Position numbers and translations under genes: made by a program. The notes below the pieces were generated by a model. The model was not told where the DNA came from, did not search any database, and saw only the letters and a list, made by a program, of their open reading frames with translations. Shown in pieces: positions 26,138-37,896 of a stretch of DNA of 64,000 bases. The first letter of the stretch is position 1. Each line of letters opens with the position of its first letter. The stretch comes from Chaetorhynchus papuensis (Eukaryota > Chordata > Aves > Passeriformes > Rhipiduridae), in NCBI GenBank assembly GCA_013396525.1, contig VWYX01000827.1, forward strand, positions 48,304-112,303. Direction: 5' to 3'.

Positions 26138-27833
26138 TGGCAGGTCAGCTACTTCATGAAGCAACAAGCCACCAGTAAAGTCAACTGGATCACTGGTCTA
26201 CAGAGGCTTGATGATAAACAAAGGCAGAATCTTTCTCAAAAAAATAATAACTATCATTAATTTAAATTATCTCCTTTCTTAATTTAAATTACACTGATTG
26301 TAACCATTGGCCTTCAGGAAACCTTTCCTTTCTACCCAGGTTTAAGTGGTAAAATACGTATTTTTTTCCTCCAGCTTGAACTGATTTTCGCTTTCCCAAG
26401 ACAACCATTAAAAAACCCATCACACCAACTCCTTCCTGACGGCCTATTTGCACAGGTTTCTAAAAAATCAGCTCAGGATTGTCTGTCTCAGTTTTTAATT
26501 AAGTTAATCAGTTGTAATTACAGGTCTAAACACTTCCTCTGCACTTGCCAAAAAAAGCCTTACTTTTTTTCCTCACTGCCTCCTATCAAATACTCCCATG
26601 AAGAGCTCGAGCATCACCTGCTCCACATTAAGATCTCCTAAAGACAGGTAACAGTGATACCAATTTTAGTATCGGGTGGTAATATCTAATTACTGACAGA
26701 ACATCATCATAAAACGGTTATGAAAGTAATAATTTTATTCTTCCTTGGCAAACACCACCACAAAGTCTAAGAGAAACTGATTTACTTCCATTAGAATAAG
26801 TTTCAAGGAGCTGCCTAGCTTAGTCACCGGAACTTCAAAAAATGCTAATTAATTCTAAATCAGCAAGTCTGTAATTATAACGGTTTTCTGCTGAAAAACA
26901 AATTACCTGGTGCCCTTGGGGTGAACGACACAGAAGATACTTCATATTCCTTTCAACAGCATAAATATTTCACATTTTAGGCCATGAAAATAATGTGCCA
27001 ACCATAAACATCCCATCTTTTCCCTCTCAAATGTTTAGAGACTGTTCGCTTCCTCCTAGCATGAAGACACTAAACGAGTTGACAGTCTGCTTGCCAGTCA
27101 GTTTAATCTCACTCTCTCTCTGGGTTTGTGGGAAAACTGTGGCATGCCAAGTTATTTTTGGCGAAAGAGCCTTCAGGAGCTGTCGTTCAGTGAGTGGACT
27201 AACTGGCAGCTGTTTTACCTGCAGAATGGGAATTGATGTTGCCATGGAAATAGAATAACTTTTTCTTTTTTTTTCCTCCTGTCTTTGCATATTTGGGTTC
27301 GCCCAAGCACAGAAATCAGTTCAAGAACGATCTCCAAAAGAGGAATGAAAGACAAGGAGGAAGCTTGGAGGGAGCTCAAGAGCTGTTTGCATCTATTTCA
27401 GACAGTGGACATTTATGGACAAACCACTTGAGTTTCTCTTCCTAAACGGGAAGTAGGTGAAAAATAAAATTCCACATTTCATCCTTGTCTGTTTTTGACT
27501 GCCATATTTTTTTCCATTGAGTGTTTCACACTGATCAAACTTCCCAAAAATGGGCTTCTTTCAAAAGACAGCAGGGACAGGTCTGTTTGCCTTCATCAAC
27601 ATTTTCATTAACACAATCTGTAGCAAAAAAGAACATCATAAACGCAGATAAGGCTTACAAATACGCAGTCAAGGAATTTATGCTTTTGCATACGCTGCAG
27701 AGTGTAGAAAGGGCTTTAGCAGTGAATTTCTTCAGCTCTCTAGCATTTTGGGAGAACTCTGTCTTTCCCATGCAAGTTAACTAAAAATTAGTAGTTTATC
27801 AAATATCTACACCTGCAGTTGTTTTTCCCGGAT
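26138..27833. other. A+T-rich non-coding sequence
   Basis: No gene recognised. Homeodomain-type words (taattaatt, gtaattataa) cluster near 26845-26880. Frames at 26995-27290 on both strands have no supported start or homology. Confidence 0.45.
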
Positions 27834-28057
27834 TGTTATGGCTTCAACTAGAAAAACACTTGGGAACGGACAGGTTAGAGTTGGGCCAATCCCCTCGAGG
27901 GGTGGATGGCCAGAGAACCAATTACTTTATGCCATCTAACTCACTTTTGTGAACTAACATATAAAAACCTCAGGAAAAAAGCCATTAAACTGGCCTTGCC
28001 ACCATTCCTACTGACCCTGGACTCTGTGTGGTTTTTCTACGCTTTTGCATTACAACA
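27834..28057 (+). mobile_element. Candidate solo LTR of an endogenous retrovirus
   Basis: The segment has the layout of a compact retroviral LTR: a 5' TG (tgttatggc), a CCAAT box at 27886-27890, a TATA box (atataaaa) at 27959-27966, an ATTAAA polyadenylation signal only 18 bases further on at 27984-27989, then a pyrimidine-richer part reading 'ggactctgtgtggtttttct' and a possible CA end near 28057. Closely spaced TATA and poly(A) signals are typical of LTRs with a short R region. I see no flanking gag, pol or env, no primer-binding site immediately after the proposed 3' end and no clear target-site duplication. It would therefore be a solo or decayed LTR, and the ends are approximate. Confidence 0.42.
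27886..27989 (+). promoter_or_regulatory. CCAAT box, TATA box and poly(A) signal in promoter order
   Basis: CCAAT lies at 27886-27890, immediately followed by a perfect 12-bp palindrome (cccctcgagggg, 27891-27902). ATATAAAA lies at 27959-27966, about 70 bases downstream of CCAAT, and ATTAAA at 27984-27989. The spacing fits a core promoter. Whether it is active cannot be told from sequence. Confidence 0.4.
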
Positions 28058-31000
28058 GCGACAGCAGAACATACGGCAGGACTCTCCAGCTGCAAGACAA
28101 CAGGAGCCCAAGCAGTGAAATTTATGTGTCCTGAGATGATGCAGTTCCCAGAGAGACCTCCCCACCTCAGCCTGTCTCCATCTTTAAAAAAAAAAAAATC
28201 AAGGAGACGTTTCCATCCAGTCATGCAATCATCAATTTCATGAGACAGTGCCTGAACCCTGGACTCTTCAAATTGTCCGAGTATGAAGTCACTGGAAGTG
28301 CTGCAAATCATGTTTTCACAGAGGGAGGATTTCACAAAAGGGTGGCATCATAAAGGCACAGTCACTCATGCTGATTTGCTGTGCTCCTTTAAAGGCTTCA
28401 GCCAAAATCAAAGGAGCTGAAAACCTCAGAATTCACCTCAGTTTGACAAAAAGCCGAGAACTTGCGGTGCCTGTGAAGCAGGACCCCGCTCCTTGCAGAC
28501 AGACAAACCACAGTAAGAAGTTAAAAACACACGGGCTAAGTACAAGTGATTTCTGCTCTAAGAGGGATGTTGGTGAGAGACAAATCCACAGCAGGCTGGG
28601 ATTTTCATCAGCACAGATTAGAAGCACGAGCCTCACCAGAAGCCAGTAGGGTTTGTGTCCTTTGTATAAGAACTTAAAAACTGATAAGCGCTTTGTGGCA
28701 CAGCATGCAGGATTTTTGGGGGGTTGTTGGTCTGGATTTTTTATTATGGCAGTTAAATACACTGTTTTTTATATTGTGGTGATTTCATCTCCCACTCAAA
28801 CCTCAGGGGAGAGGCAAGATCTTCCAATTTACTGTAAGTTACACTTAAACAGCTACGCACCAATCGAGCAAGAAAAAATGAGGCTTTTTCTTCTTGCTGA
28901 AGTTCTTCAGATTTAGATAAATGTAAACACCATTGCCCCTCTAGGTCTTCACATTTTCTTTACCTTTCCTCATTTAGTTCCACATCTGCTTTAATAAATA
29001 TTTAACCACATGCACCAGCACTTCCCATTTACTCTCTCCTTAGCTTAAAGATTAATGTAGATATCTGAGGAAACATCTTAGCTTAAAACCATGGAAAAAT
29101 CATTTTGTTCATACATGCATTTAGGCAGACCCATGTTTACCTGATTTGCTTAATGGGTTAGAAGATTTCACAACTGCTATCAGCCTGAGAGTCAGGAAAT
29201 ATTGAAAGAAAGATGAGGAGAGGCTACTTCCCTGTGAAAACTTTTTATGGACTCATTTGTGATGCTGATTGAAATTTTGTCATACTGGAATCAACAGGAA
29301 AACCACCACAGTCTGCAGCAGAACAAGAATTTCATTCCTGTTCTAATTATTGCTTTTATTTTCTTCCCCATAAATGAGCATTCCTGCTGGGTTCTATAAT
29401 TTTCTTTTATATTCCCAGTGCAAAGTACGAAACCACAGTCTAACATGCGAATGAGGCCTAAATTTCCTATCAGACACATCAAGGACAAAGAAATTGCATT
29501 GTACCTGCATTCACCCTGCACAAACTCACAGTTTAGGGGTTTTTTTTCTACTCTAATACTGCAGATAAGAGGTTTTGCTTTGTACAAAGCCTGAGGAGGG
29601 GTCATATCTGTAACTCACTGCTGATCTGACCTTGCCGGATCCCGGGCCACTTCAGCACATTATGTACAACAAGAAATTGCATTTATCACATCTATGGAAT
29701 ATCCAGATTATTTCGGGCCTCGACAGTAACCATACTACCTCCAATTTATTTATCAACAAGGTCACTTTTCTCCCCCAGATCAGCCTAAACGTTTTGCTTT
29801 GGTTCTAGACTTGTGGCCTGTAAACTCGAGCTGCCATTTGCCACACCCCTTGTTGCTTTGGAATGATTCAGGGCCAAAATAATCTTATGGTAAATTGTGG
29901 GCTCTGTGGTGATGAGCTTCAATATGATCATGAAGGACTAATAAAAAGCAAGAAAACCCTCAGGGCAAACTCTATTTCAAACATCCTGCTTGTATTTTAT
30001 GACTTCTAGCCCTGTATTTTTAAATGGCACTGTATTTAGGCTGTGGAATTGCATCCACAAATGCAATGGAGTGCCAATAAGTATTTCTCTGCTGACACTC
30101 AGTGCAGGATTCTCACCACAGCCATACATCACACTTTTTGTCAATCCAGCAGCCTGTCTGACTACAAGTTAATACTTAATACATCTGTTTCTGCTTGCAT
30201 TTATAACCTTAGAAGAGACCAGCTTGGGCTTTGCTTATTCTGAATTAATCCCTCAGATTTTTGTGAAAATTTTCACCTATTTTCATCCAGAGTATTGATT
30301 AGCTATTGATATTTAACACGTGCACATTAAAAATGGACAGTAACTCCAATAATGCCTGTTTTTCTTCTTTCTTCTCAGTTTAACAACTTCATATTTCCTT
30401 ATCCCACTTCATTCTGTTGTGAGTTCTCCTGCTGCCATCAACCAGCTCATCAAGCAGTTGAAGCTACATCAAACACTTCAACTTGAGTTGAGAAAAGATC
30501 TTGGATTAGAGCAAACTTGAGTTTCAAATCCTCCTCATCCATGGCCGAGGACACAAGGGAAGAAGGAAAAAAAAAGGACATAAATGCCCACTTTTGTAGA
30601 ACTTTTGGACCAGTAACAAATGAAGGCAGGGCTGCAGGAGCTGGCTGTGACCATGAGGAAGGACAATCCCTCCCGCAGCTGTGGGCATTGTCAGCACCTG
30701 CACATTCACTGCTCACAGAACAGCACAAAGCCACAGCCAACAGCAAATGCCCTTTCTGAAACATCATTTCAGAACCCTTCCCCAAATTTCACTGATTTTC
30801 ATACCCTTCATCTGACGATCGATGTGAAATAACTCTTATTTTAATCCTTATTTATAAATATCTCAGGGTAATTCGCCAATCCCACACAGTGTCACTAATG
30901 CTGGACACAGGCTGCTTGAGAAGCCTAGCAAAATAAACAACAGTTGTGAATCACAGATCCTTGAAGATTATTCATTTTTGCTTTAAAAAGAAAAGATGAA

Positions 31001-31088
31001 AAAAATTTAAAAAAAAGAAAAGAGGAAATACCAGTAATTTGTAAATGCCAATATTTCAGATTAATTTACTGCCTGCTGTTCTTCCAAC
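28058..31088. other. A+T-rich non-coding sequence
   Basis: No gene recognised. It contains an A run near 28186-28198 and several two-strand chance frames (for example 30450-30785). Confidence 0.5.
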
Positions 31089-31117
31089 AGCATCTCTTCC
31101 TCTAGGAAAGAGATGCT
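31089..31117. other. Short inverted repeat (hairpin)
   Basis: The arm agcatctcttcc (31089-31100) pairs with ggaaagagatgct (31105-31117) across the loop tcta, with one bulged A. The stem is about 12 bp, too short for a typical microRNA precursor unless extended by imperfect pairing. Confidence 0.6.
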
Positions 31118-34100
31118 ATAAAATGCTTAAAGGGTATTTTTAATCCAGAAAGGCTGCTTCCCAAACCTCCTTGAATGTGATTTCCCAACAAGGTTTCCAA
31201 CACTGTTCCCCAGGCCCAACTCAGGGCCAGTGAAGCCAATACACAGCCACTGCTTCTAATGACCAGAGATCCCTCTGCCAGAGGACTTTACTGCACAGGC
31301 AGATATCCAGATAGGGAGAATTAAAAAGCAATCATCTCCCGCTGAGACTAGAACAGATTCCAAACTTCAGCCAAGGGGTTTTTTGTTGGGGATTTTTTCG
31401 GTGGATGTGTGCAGGCTTTGTAGATGAAATCCCAAAAGCAGGGAATCTGATTGCAGTGACCTTATTATTGCTCTAAAGATCCTTCAATGGACAGCAAATG
31501 TGATGAGCTGCTAAATAATTGATTATTTCAAGAACTTAATGCTGAGTGCTTTTCACGCATCAGTACAACATATTATTTTGTAGGTGTTGGTGTGTCAGCA
31601 AAACTCTGAACCACTCACCTACACCTCTCGCTGAGTAAAAAAAAAAAAGGAGAGAAGTGGGAGTCAGAGGAATTCCCTTGAAAGCTGGAAAGCATGGATT
31701 GCAATCAGCCTCAGAGCTGAACTGCAGTAAAGTTCTGCTTCACCTCTTTGCACTTCAATGCAAAGCCCTGATATCAGTATTGCTGTGCAGGAGGTGTTAT
31801 TTGTTTATGGCAATAAAGCAGCAAATTCTCATATGCTTGGAGGATTTAATGGAAATTTTCCCAGCAGGTAGAAAGCTTTACTCCACCCACACACAACACG
31901 TCGCTGTGTGGCAACAGATTTTCCTCCTGGACATGGAGCAAATATAATGCAACTTATCTTAATTTTTCCTTCTCAGATGACCTTGTAACTTGCCAGGTCA
32001 ATAAAAGTCCAGAGAGGTTCCCAAAGTGTTAGGAAAGAGGGCAGAAACAGACCTCTATGGTCAGAGAATACACAGGCACTGGAGCTCTGTGTTTTTAGAG
32101 GTGCGCTGTGATAAGACCTTTTTTTTGTTGTTGTTGGTTTATTTCATGAGGATGGTAAAATACTGGAAGAGAGGCCCAGAGAAGTTGTGGGACCTCTGCT
32201 CTCAGAGGTGTTTCAGATTTGACCAGTCATGGCCCTGAGAAACCTGATCTAAATTAGATCTTTTCTGAACAGGGGGTTGAATTGGATTGGCTTCTGGACG
32301 AGCCCTTAAATGTAATTTATGGTTCTGTGAGACATGAGTAGGAGGGAAGCACTTGGCATCTCTAACCTAATTTCCAAACTAATAGAGAGATAGAGAGATC
32401 TCTAGCTAAAATATCACCCATTTAAAATTAAATGCACTTTGTCAGGACGATAAAACCTCTGGTTCAAAGTTCAAAGCTGTTATGAACATTAGCATTTCTA
32501 ACAGGGACTTACGCATAAAACCATCTTGAATACTTAAACTAAATGAACAGAAATTCAAACAGAATCTGAACAGGAAAAGAGGGAATAAATAGGTAATTGA
32601 GCTGGTTTCTTCCCCCTAATCTTAGCCATCTTCACTAGCATGAGATCTAAGGGAAATCTTCCCCTCCTCTGCAACAAGCTTCATTTTTTCCCAAAATGCC
32701 ATCATATCTGAGAGGCATTTAGGAGCAAGCTTGACATTCTGAAACCATATGCATTCACAAGTGAAAGAGAAACAAATAATAGTGACAACCAAGCTGTGAA
32801 TAGCTATTAACATCTCTGGATATTGTGAACTCTCTTCAGACAAGCCTGAACGAGAATACGTTTGGTGTTTCAGTTATTTAGCTGCTCTCAGTTTTCCACA
32901 ATTCTGGCACTGATACACCCCAGTGATATCACTTGACTCTGAATAAAGCAAATTTGCTGTAATTTGCACCTATAGCAAAAATGACTGGGTTTGGCTCCCA
33001 TTAAAACATGTAATTTAAAAGAAAAATCAGAGCTAAACAGGATGCATGAAGGTATCCCTGTATAGCCTAATGAAAGCATCTTAGAGATCCAGGTGCAAAA
33101 CAGCCTTGGTGCAAATTAATTATCAGTGCTTTACACAACAGATTTACTGATAGGAACCATTTCCTTTTTTAACCTCCCTCCTGCCTAGTTTCCTTGACTC
33201 TCCTTTACTCGACATCCTTATTTATTTAATATGACTTGTCGGCCTAAAATGATAGTTACTCTGAGAACCAAAGACAATTAGGACAGCAAGACATCAGCAA
33301 CAAGACCAGAATGCAGGAACAAAGAAACTAAAATGGAAGAACACAGGTTTGGTTCAACTCATTGTTCCCTCCCTCTCTGTTTCGTGTCTCTCTTATTTCT
33401 ACAGGATAATACATTCCTCTCACATAGTCTCTTGATAAGCTTTGAAGTAGCAGGCAACTCCAAGACTGAATATGTGTGTATATGCAACAACAAAGCAAGA
33501 AAATATCCTGAAATGGTTTGTTGCTTTGGGGTTTTTTTAAGTCTTTCTGTGGGCTGTGCACGTGTCTTTACCAATGTTGCAACAAATATGGAGCAGCAGT
33601 GCCACGAGGAAACAAAAATGGTTTGAGGTTGTTGAAACACAGCAATAACTTCTCTGCAAAGATGAAAACTCCCTGTGAAATGAAGAGTATTTTGCAACAT
33701 AATTACTTCTGGATTGCTATTTACAATTATACTTCTGTCACCAAAAAATGAATTTCTGCTATTCTGTACTCAAATCAAAATAGAGATATCTGTGGCCAAC
33801 AGAAGTCAGTGACAAACTAACTCCAGCACTCAAAATATCCTGGGAGCTCTGTAATCCTGGGGCAAACAGAGCAATTCCTGGGGCTGCTCCTCTGTGGGTG
33901 TCAGCAGGTCAGATGGACACCCCAGAGTTCGTTTCGCTGATGTTCCTCTGTGCTCCCATTCCAGAGGTGTGGAAGCAAAGGGAAAAAACCCCTGACCTGG
34001 ATAAAGAGGTCTGGGGAACAGAAGATCTCATAGCAGGCGGATCATGTAAAGGGCACCAGCAAAGAGAAAAAAGGACAAAACACAGCAAAATCAGACAATC

Positions 34101-36423
34101 AGCAGGGATGGATAATGTCTAAAACTGTTTAAGAAAGGTCTTTCTCTAAACTTGAATACACCTTTGGATTCTTCTCTGAAGTGATAGATAACGCAGAATT
34201 TTCCTAAAATCCAGGTATTGCTGAAGCCCAGTAAAGAAAAATATCCTTTTCCTGCCACCCTTTCCGCCAAGGACAATGCTGCTGTGCAGCTGGATGTCCA
34301 AAACCCAACTGAGAATTCATAGGGGACCTAAAGAGGTGCAGATGAAAAGTACATTATTTAAGCATTCTTTCTACGTAGGAAAATTGACATAAAATTTTAT
34401 ATTGGTGATTTACTTGGATTACAAAAGTAAGCAGGCAACCAGAGGTTGGAAAATGTCAGACAAAATAAGGTGGTGAGAAATTGTTCTTTCTTTTTTAATC
34501 CATGTCCAAGTTCTAAAAAGCGAGGATCTAATAGTAATATTCGTGTATTTCCCTCCACCACATCCTATTTTCCGTGGCTATTAGTGGCTGGAAGAAGCCA
34601 GTCTCTGTCTCCCTGTAATGTGTGCCTCATTTAAATGCAGAATAAAGGAGATGTTTCGTGTTTTCTTTCCTGCATGTTAATTGCACTGATTGATATGACA
34701 CTGGTCCTCATGCTTTGTATTTTCTTTTATTACCTCCCATAAGCAGTGGAGCTCCATTTAAAAAGCCCTGAGATAAGACCATGGTAACATTGTAGAGAAC
34801 AAAAAAATCTGCAAATAATGCCCTGGCTCTAGGCAAAAGGTGGTGGGAGGTTTTTATTTCAGTGCAACTTCTTGTTCAGTCTAGTCCAGAAATTCCCGAT
34901 AATAATAAAGATTCTGCTACACTTCATCTTTAGCCAATGTGAAATATAAAATAGCTTGGCTCATCTTCATGCAAAAATATTGTTTATTAGGTGATGCTAA
35001 TATCCTCATTACCATTAAGAATAATATTAGGTATTATCAGTAGGATGAAATAATCAACAACATTTTGCAAAGTAAGGTTTTATTTTCCCAGAAAGATAAT
35101 CCATTTCCCTCTTATTTTATATATGAACTTATATATGTGCATAATGCATATGTCTAGAACTCTTTTATTTGATGGTTTGTCTAAAAATTCAGGTGTTTCT
35201 GGCAAAGATTCAGCAAATCAGAAATTTGTATAAACATTTATCTGAGGTTAAATGCAACATTTTGCTGTGGCAGAAGGTTCCCTAATGCTTTTAAGACTTT
35301 CGTATTCCTCTCCTCCCGCACTCTTAATTTTAATTTAAAGGCAGGCACGAAAACTGGGGATGTGGACTGTTTCTGCCCCCTGATTTCAAAGGAAAACTTC
35401 GACACCTGTTGGAAAATATGATCCCAACTAAACGCTGGATGAAAAGCTGGCTCTGCAATCTGACAGCAGACAATATTTTAGCTCCCACACCCCTGAGAAA
35501 CTCCACTGCAGGACTGTGGCTCTGAAAGCCAATGGTCCAAAGCCTATTCACCCCAACAGGAGACTCTTCAGAGACTCCATTGCATTATTGAATTGGGCTC
35601 CAAACCCTTAATTTAAAGGTCTTTCATGACAGAGTGTCACCCCAGTGACAGCATTATCCCAAATTCTGCTGTTCCCCAAAGCACCAATGCAATACACATT
35701 TAAACACCTGAGTTGGTGTTAACTGCTACAAATTTCAATTCCAGAGTATGGGAATTGTCCCGCCTGGCAAATGCTGATTATTATTCTCATCTCCAAAGAA
35801 GAATTCTATCTATAGAAAGGGAAAACAGTTATTTTCACACTGATTATTGAGTCATGGTAAATACATTTCATATGGGAAATATTTTATGTCTAATTCAGGT
35901 TGTGAACAATTATGTGCACCATGCCAATTATTAGTTAGGATGTGCATCAGTTGGGATGGGCTCCTGATGCATCACACACTTCATATAGACATATTTAAAC
36001 TGAAAAAAAAAGAAATCTATCAAGAAATATCCCACTTCTGATGATAATCAAAATATTGAATTTTCAGATCATGAGAAATTATTACATTTCAGCATCTGTT
36101 AATTTTGCATGGAGGATAAAAGCTGATGTGTCAATGTTCTTCAAAGAACATGGAAAATAAGTTCCACATTCTGAAATAAATCATTTTAATGTTCCAGTCA
36201 AAGTGAAACATTTTAGCATTCCCAAAGCATTTTTTGAGGAGAATGATGCAAAATTCCTGTTTTCTGTCTATTCAAAAAATATGGAAGCTGAGGTTTGGAT
36301 CATCTTTTTCACCAACAGACCAATTCCTTGAAGGTTTGCTCTTCCCAGGGGCAATGTAACTATTTTTCTGGCAGGGCCCACATGTTGACTTGTGGGAGCT
36401 GAAATTTTAGAGCTGAATGGCAT
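31118..36423. other. A+T-rich non-coding sequence
   Basis: No gene or repeat family recognised. A strong splice-acceptor-like site precedes an open stretch at about 33405, discussed as a weak cryptic-exon candidate. The remainder is featureless. Confidence 0.5.
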
Positions 36424-36544
36424 CACTGTTATTATTACTATTATTATTATTATTATTACTATTATTATTATTATTATTATTATTGTGGTTGTTGTTGTTG
36501 TTGTTGTTGTTGTTTTGTTGTTATTGTTATTATTATTATTATTA
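36424..36544 (+). repeat. Compound (TTA)n/(GTT)n/(TTA)n microsatellite
   Basis: A (TTA)n block (about 36428-36483, interrupted by single 'ctatt' variants) is followed by (GTT)n (about 36486-36520) and again (TTA)n (to 36544). Open frames through it encode poly-Ile, poly-Val and poly-Leu and are artefacts of the repeat. Confidence 0.93.
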
Positions 36545-37045
36545 ACCCAAGGCCATGCTTCTAATCCAGGTGTACCTGCTCCAAAGCAAAAAGCTGACCA
36601 AAATAAATCTTTTCTGTCTTCTGAGAAATGTGGATGTCAAACAAACCTGATCTGTGGGGAATCATCCAGGCTGTGATTCCAATGAGGCCATGCTGAGCTG
36701 GGGAGCAGTGTCTTGCTTAACTGCTTTGGAAAACAAAAGATATTTCTGGGAAAAAATTGTGGAGTGTAACTGAAAATTATTTCAGGGGAACCAGCCTCAA
36801 AAGTCAAACCTGCACCCAGAGAATTGGAGCGGGGGGGAATCCTGGGATTTGCTGACATGCCAGATCCATGATTCAGTCCAACAGTTAGGGCCATAATCAC
36901 ACCTCGAGGCTGTGGCACGGCATGCTGGGCAGCTGAGAAACGCAAAAAAATGAGAGGAGGCTCATCTTTAGATTGCCTTCCCTCGGGCCAGTTTGCCAGG
37001 CTAGGTTAGATCACTCTCTGGTGACAGATGGCTGCAACCCCTGGA
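36545..37045. other. Non-coding sequence upstream of a CpG-rich patch
   Basis: No gene recognised. G+C content rises towards the right end. Confidence 0.45.
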
Positions 37046-37285
37046 GGGCCAAGAACCCGAGCCAAAAGTTCACGGAAGTCCACGGGAGGGCTCGCGCCGC
37101 ATCGCGTGCCGCGGGATCGGGCAGCCGCACTCCGGAGGGACACCGAGGGCAAGGAGCCTGAAAACAGCTTCTGAGAGTTCCAGGCTGAGGAACTGCCTTC
37201 CCCGCATCCCAAAATCCAGTCCTGACGGGAGCTCTAACGGTTTAGAAGAATTACCGCCGTGAAAGAGGAAAAGGACCGGGTATTT
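37046..37285. promoter_or_regulatory. Short CpG-rich patch, possible promoter or enhancer
   Basis: By hand count about 20 CpG dinucleotides fall in roughly 230 bases, densest at 37085-37135 (ctcgcgccgcatcgcgtgcc and on). The surrounding DNA is A+T-rich and CpG-poor. There is no TATA box at a useful distance. It lies about 240 bases upstream of the ATG of the open frame at 37522. It could be a small CpG-island promoter, an unmethylated enhancer or a decayed G+C-rich repeat. Confidence 0.4.
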
Positions 37286-37521
37286 CTGCAGACTATTGAT
37301 TGCCACCCTGAGACCGAGTCTAGACCTGCACACCAGCTGAATCCAAAATACATCTGGTGTCTGACAGGAGATGCTCTTTCCATCCTGTGTTCCATGTCCT
37401 GTTCAGCAGGGTTTTGGCAGTTTTCAATATAAATGATTACAAGTATGACAAATTAATGGTTTAGGGAAGCAGAAGATTGCCTCGATTTGGGACACACCCA
37501 TCAAGAAAGAGAAAAGGAAAG

Positions 37522-37896
37522 ATGTCTCCTTGTGGGATTCTTGTTAAATTCCCAGTCACCCCACAGTTTCTGAAGGCTGTAGTAATTTTATTGCTGCTGC
37601 TTCTAGAAATGTTGATCCAGTGGCAGTTCTTATCATCTGACATTGGCACAGCTACATCGGGCAATGCTGCCTGGCCAAAATCAACACCTACATGGAAATA
37701 CCCCTCTGAAGACAGCAGTGACAGGGATGTATGGCCAAAGTACCACTGCAGAGAGGCAAGGAGGAAACACCTACAACAATCGATTGGATCAACTGTTTCC
37801 CAAGAGTCTCTTGAAAATGTGTATCAACAATTCTGTGCTTGCCAGAAAGTGCCAAGAGGAATTGCCTTAAAACCTTTCAGGAAAGACAAGACATAA
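37522..37896 (+). CDS. Speculative 124-codon open frame with one hydrophobic segment
   Basis: I do not recognise this protein. From the ATG at 37522 it gives 124 residues ending KPFRKDKT. The frame also reads upstream to a TTG at 37477, but the ATG (A at -3, T at +4) is the only credible eukaryotic start. A short N-terminal part with lysines is followed by a strongly hydrophobic stretch at about residues 17-35 (FLKAVVILLLLLLEMLIQW), broken by one glutamate. A hydrophilic tail follows, with basic clusters (CREARRKH, FRKDKT) and three cysteines. That layout would suit a small type II membrane protein. A CpG-rich patch lies about 240 bases upstream. Against it: no homology that I know, no splice signals inspected convincingly and no nearby poly(A) signal. 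A chance open frame is the more likely explanation. Confidence 0.12.
   Translation: MSPCGILVKFPVTPQFLKAVVILLLLLLEMLIQWQFLSSDIGTATSGNAAWPKSTPTWKYPSEDSSDRDVWPKYHCREARRKHLQQSIGSTVSQESLENVYQQFCACQKVPRGIALKPFRKDKT

Noticed and set aside
26995..27258. 87-codon frame with a matching open frame on the opposite strand
   Set aside because: It starts at GTG, has no splice signals or homology, and is open on both strands.
36392..36676. 94-codon frame with poly-Ile/Val/Leu resembling a membrane segment
   Set aside because: It is a translation of the TTA/GTT microsatellite.
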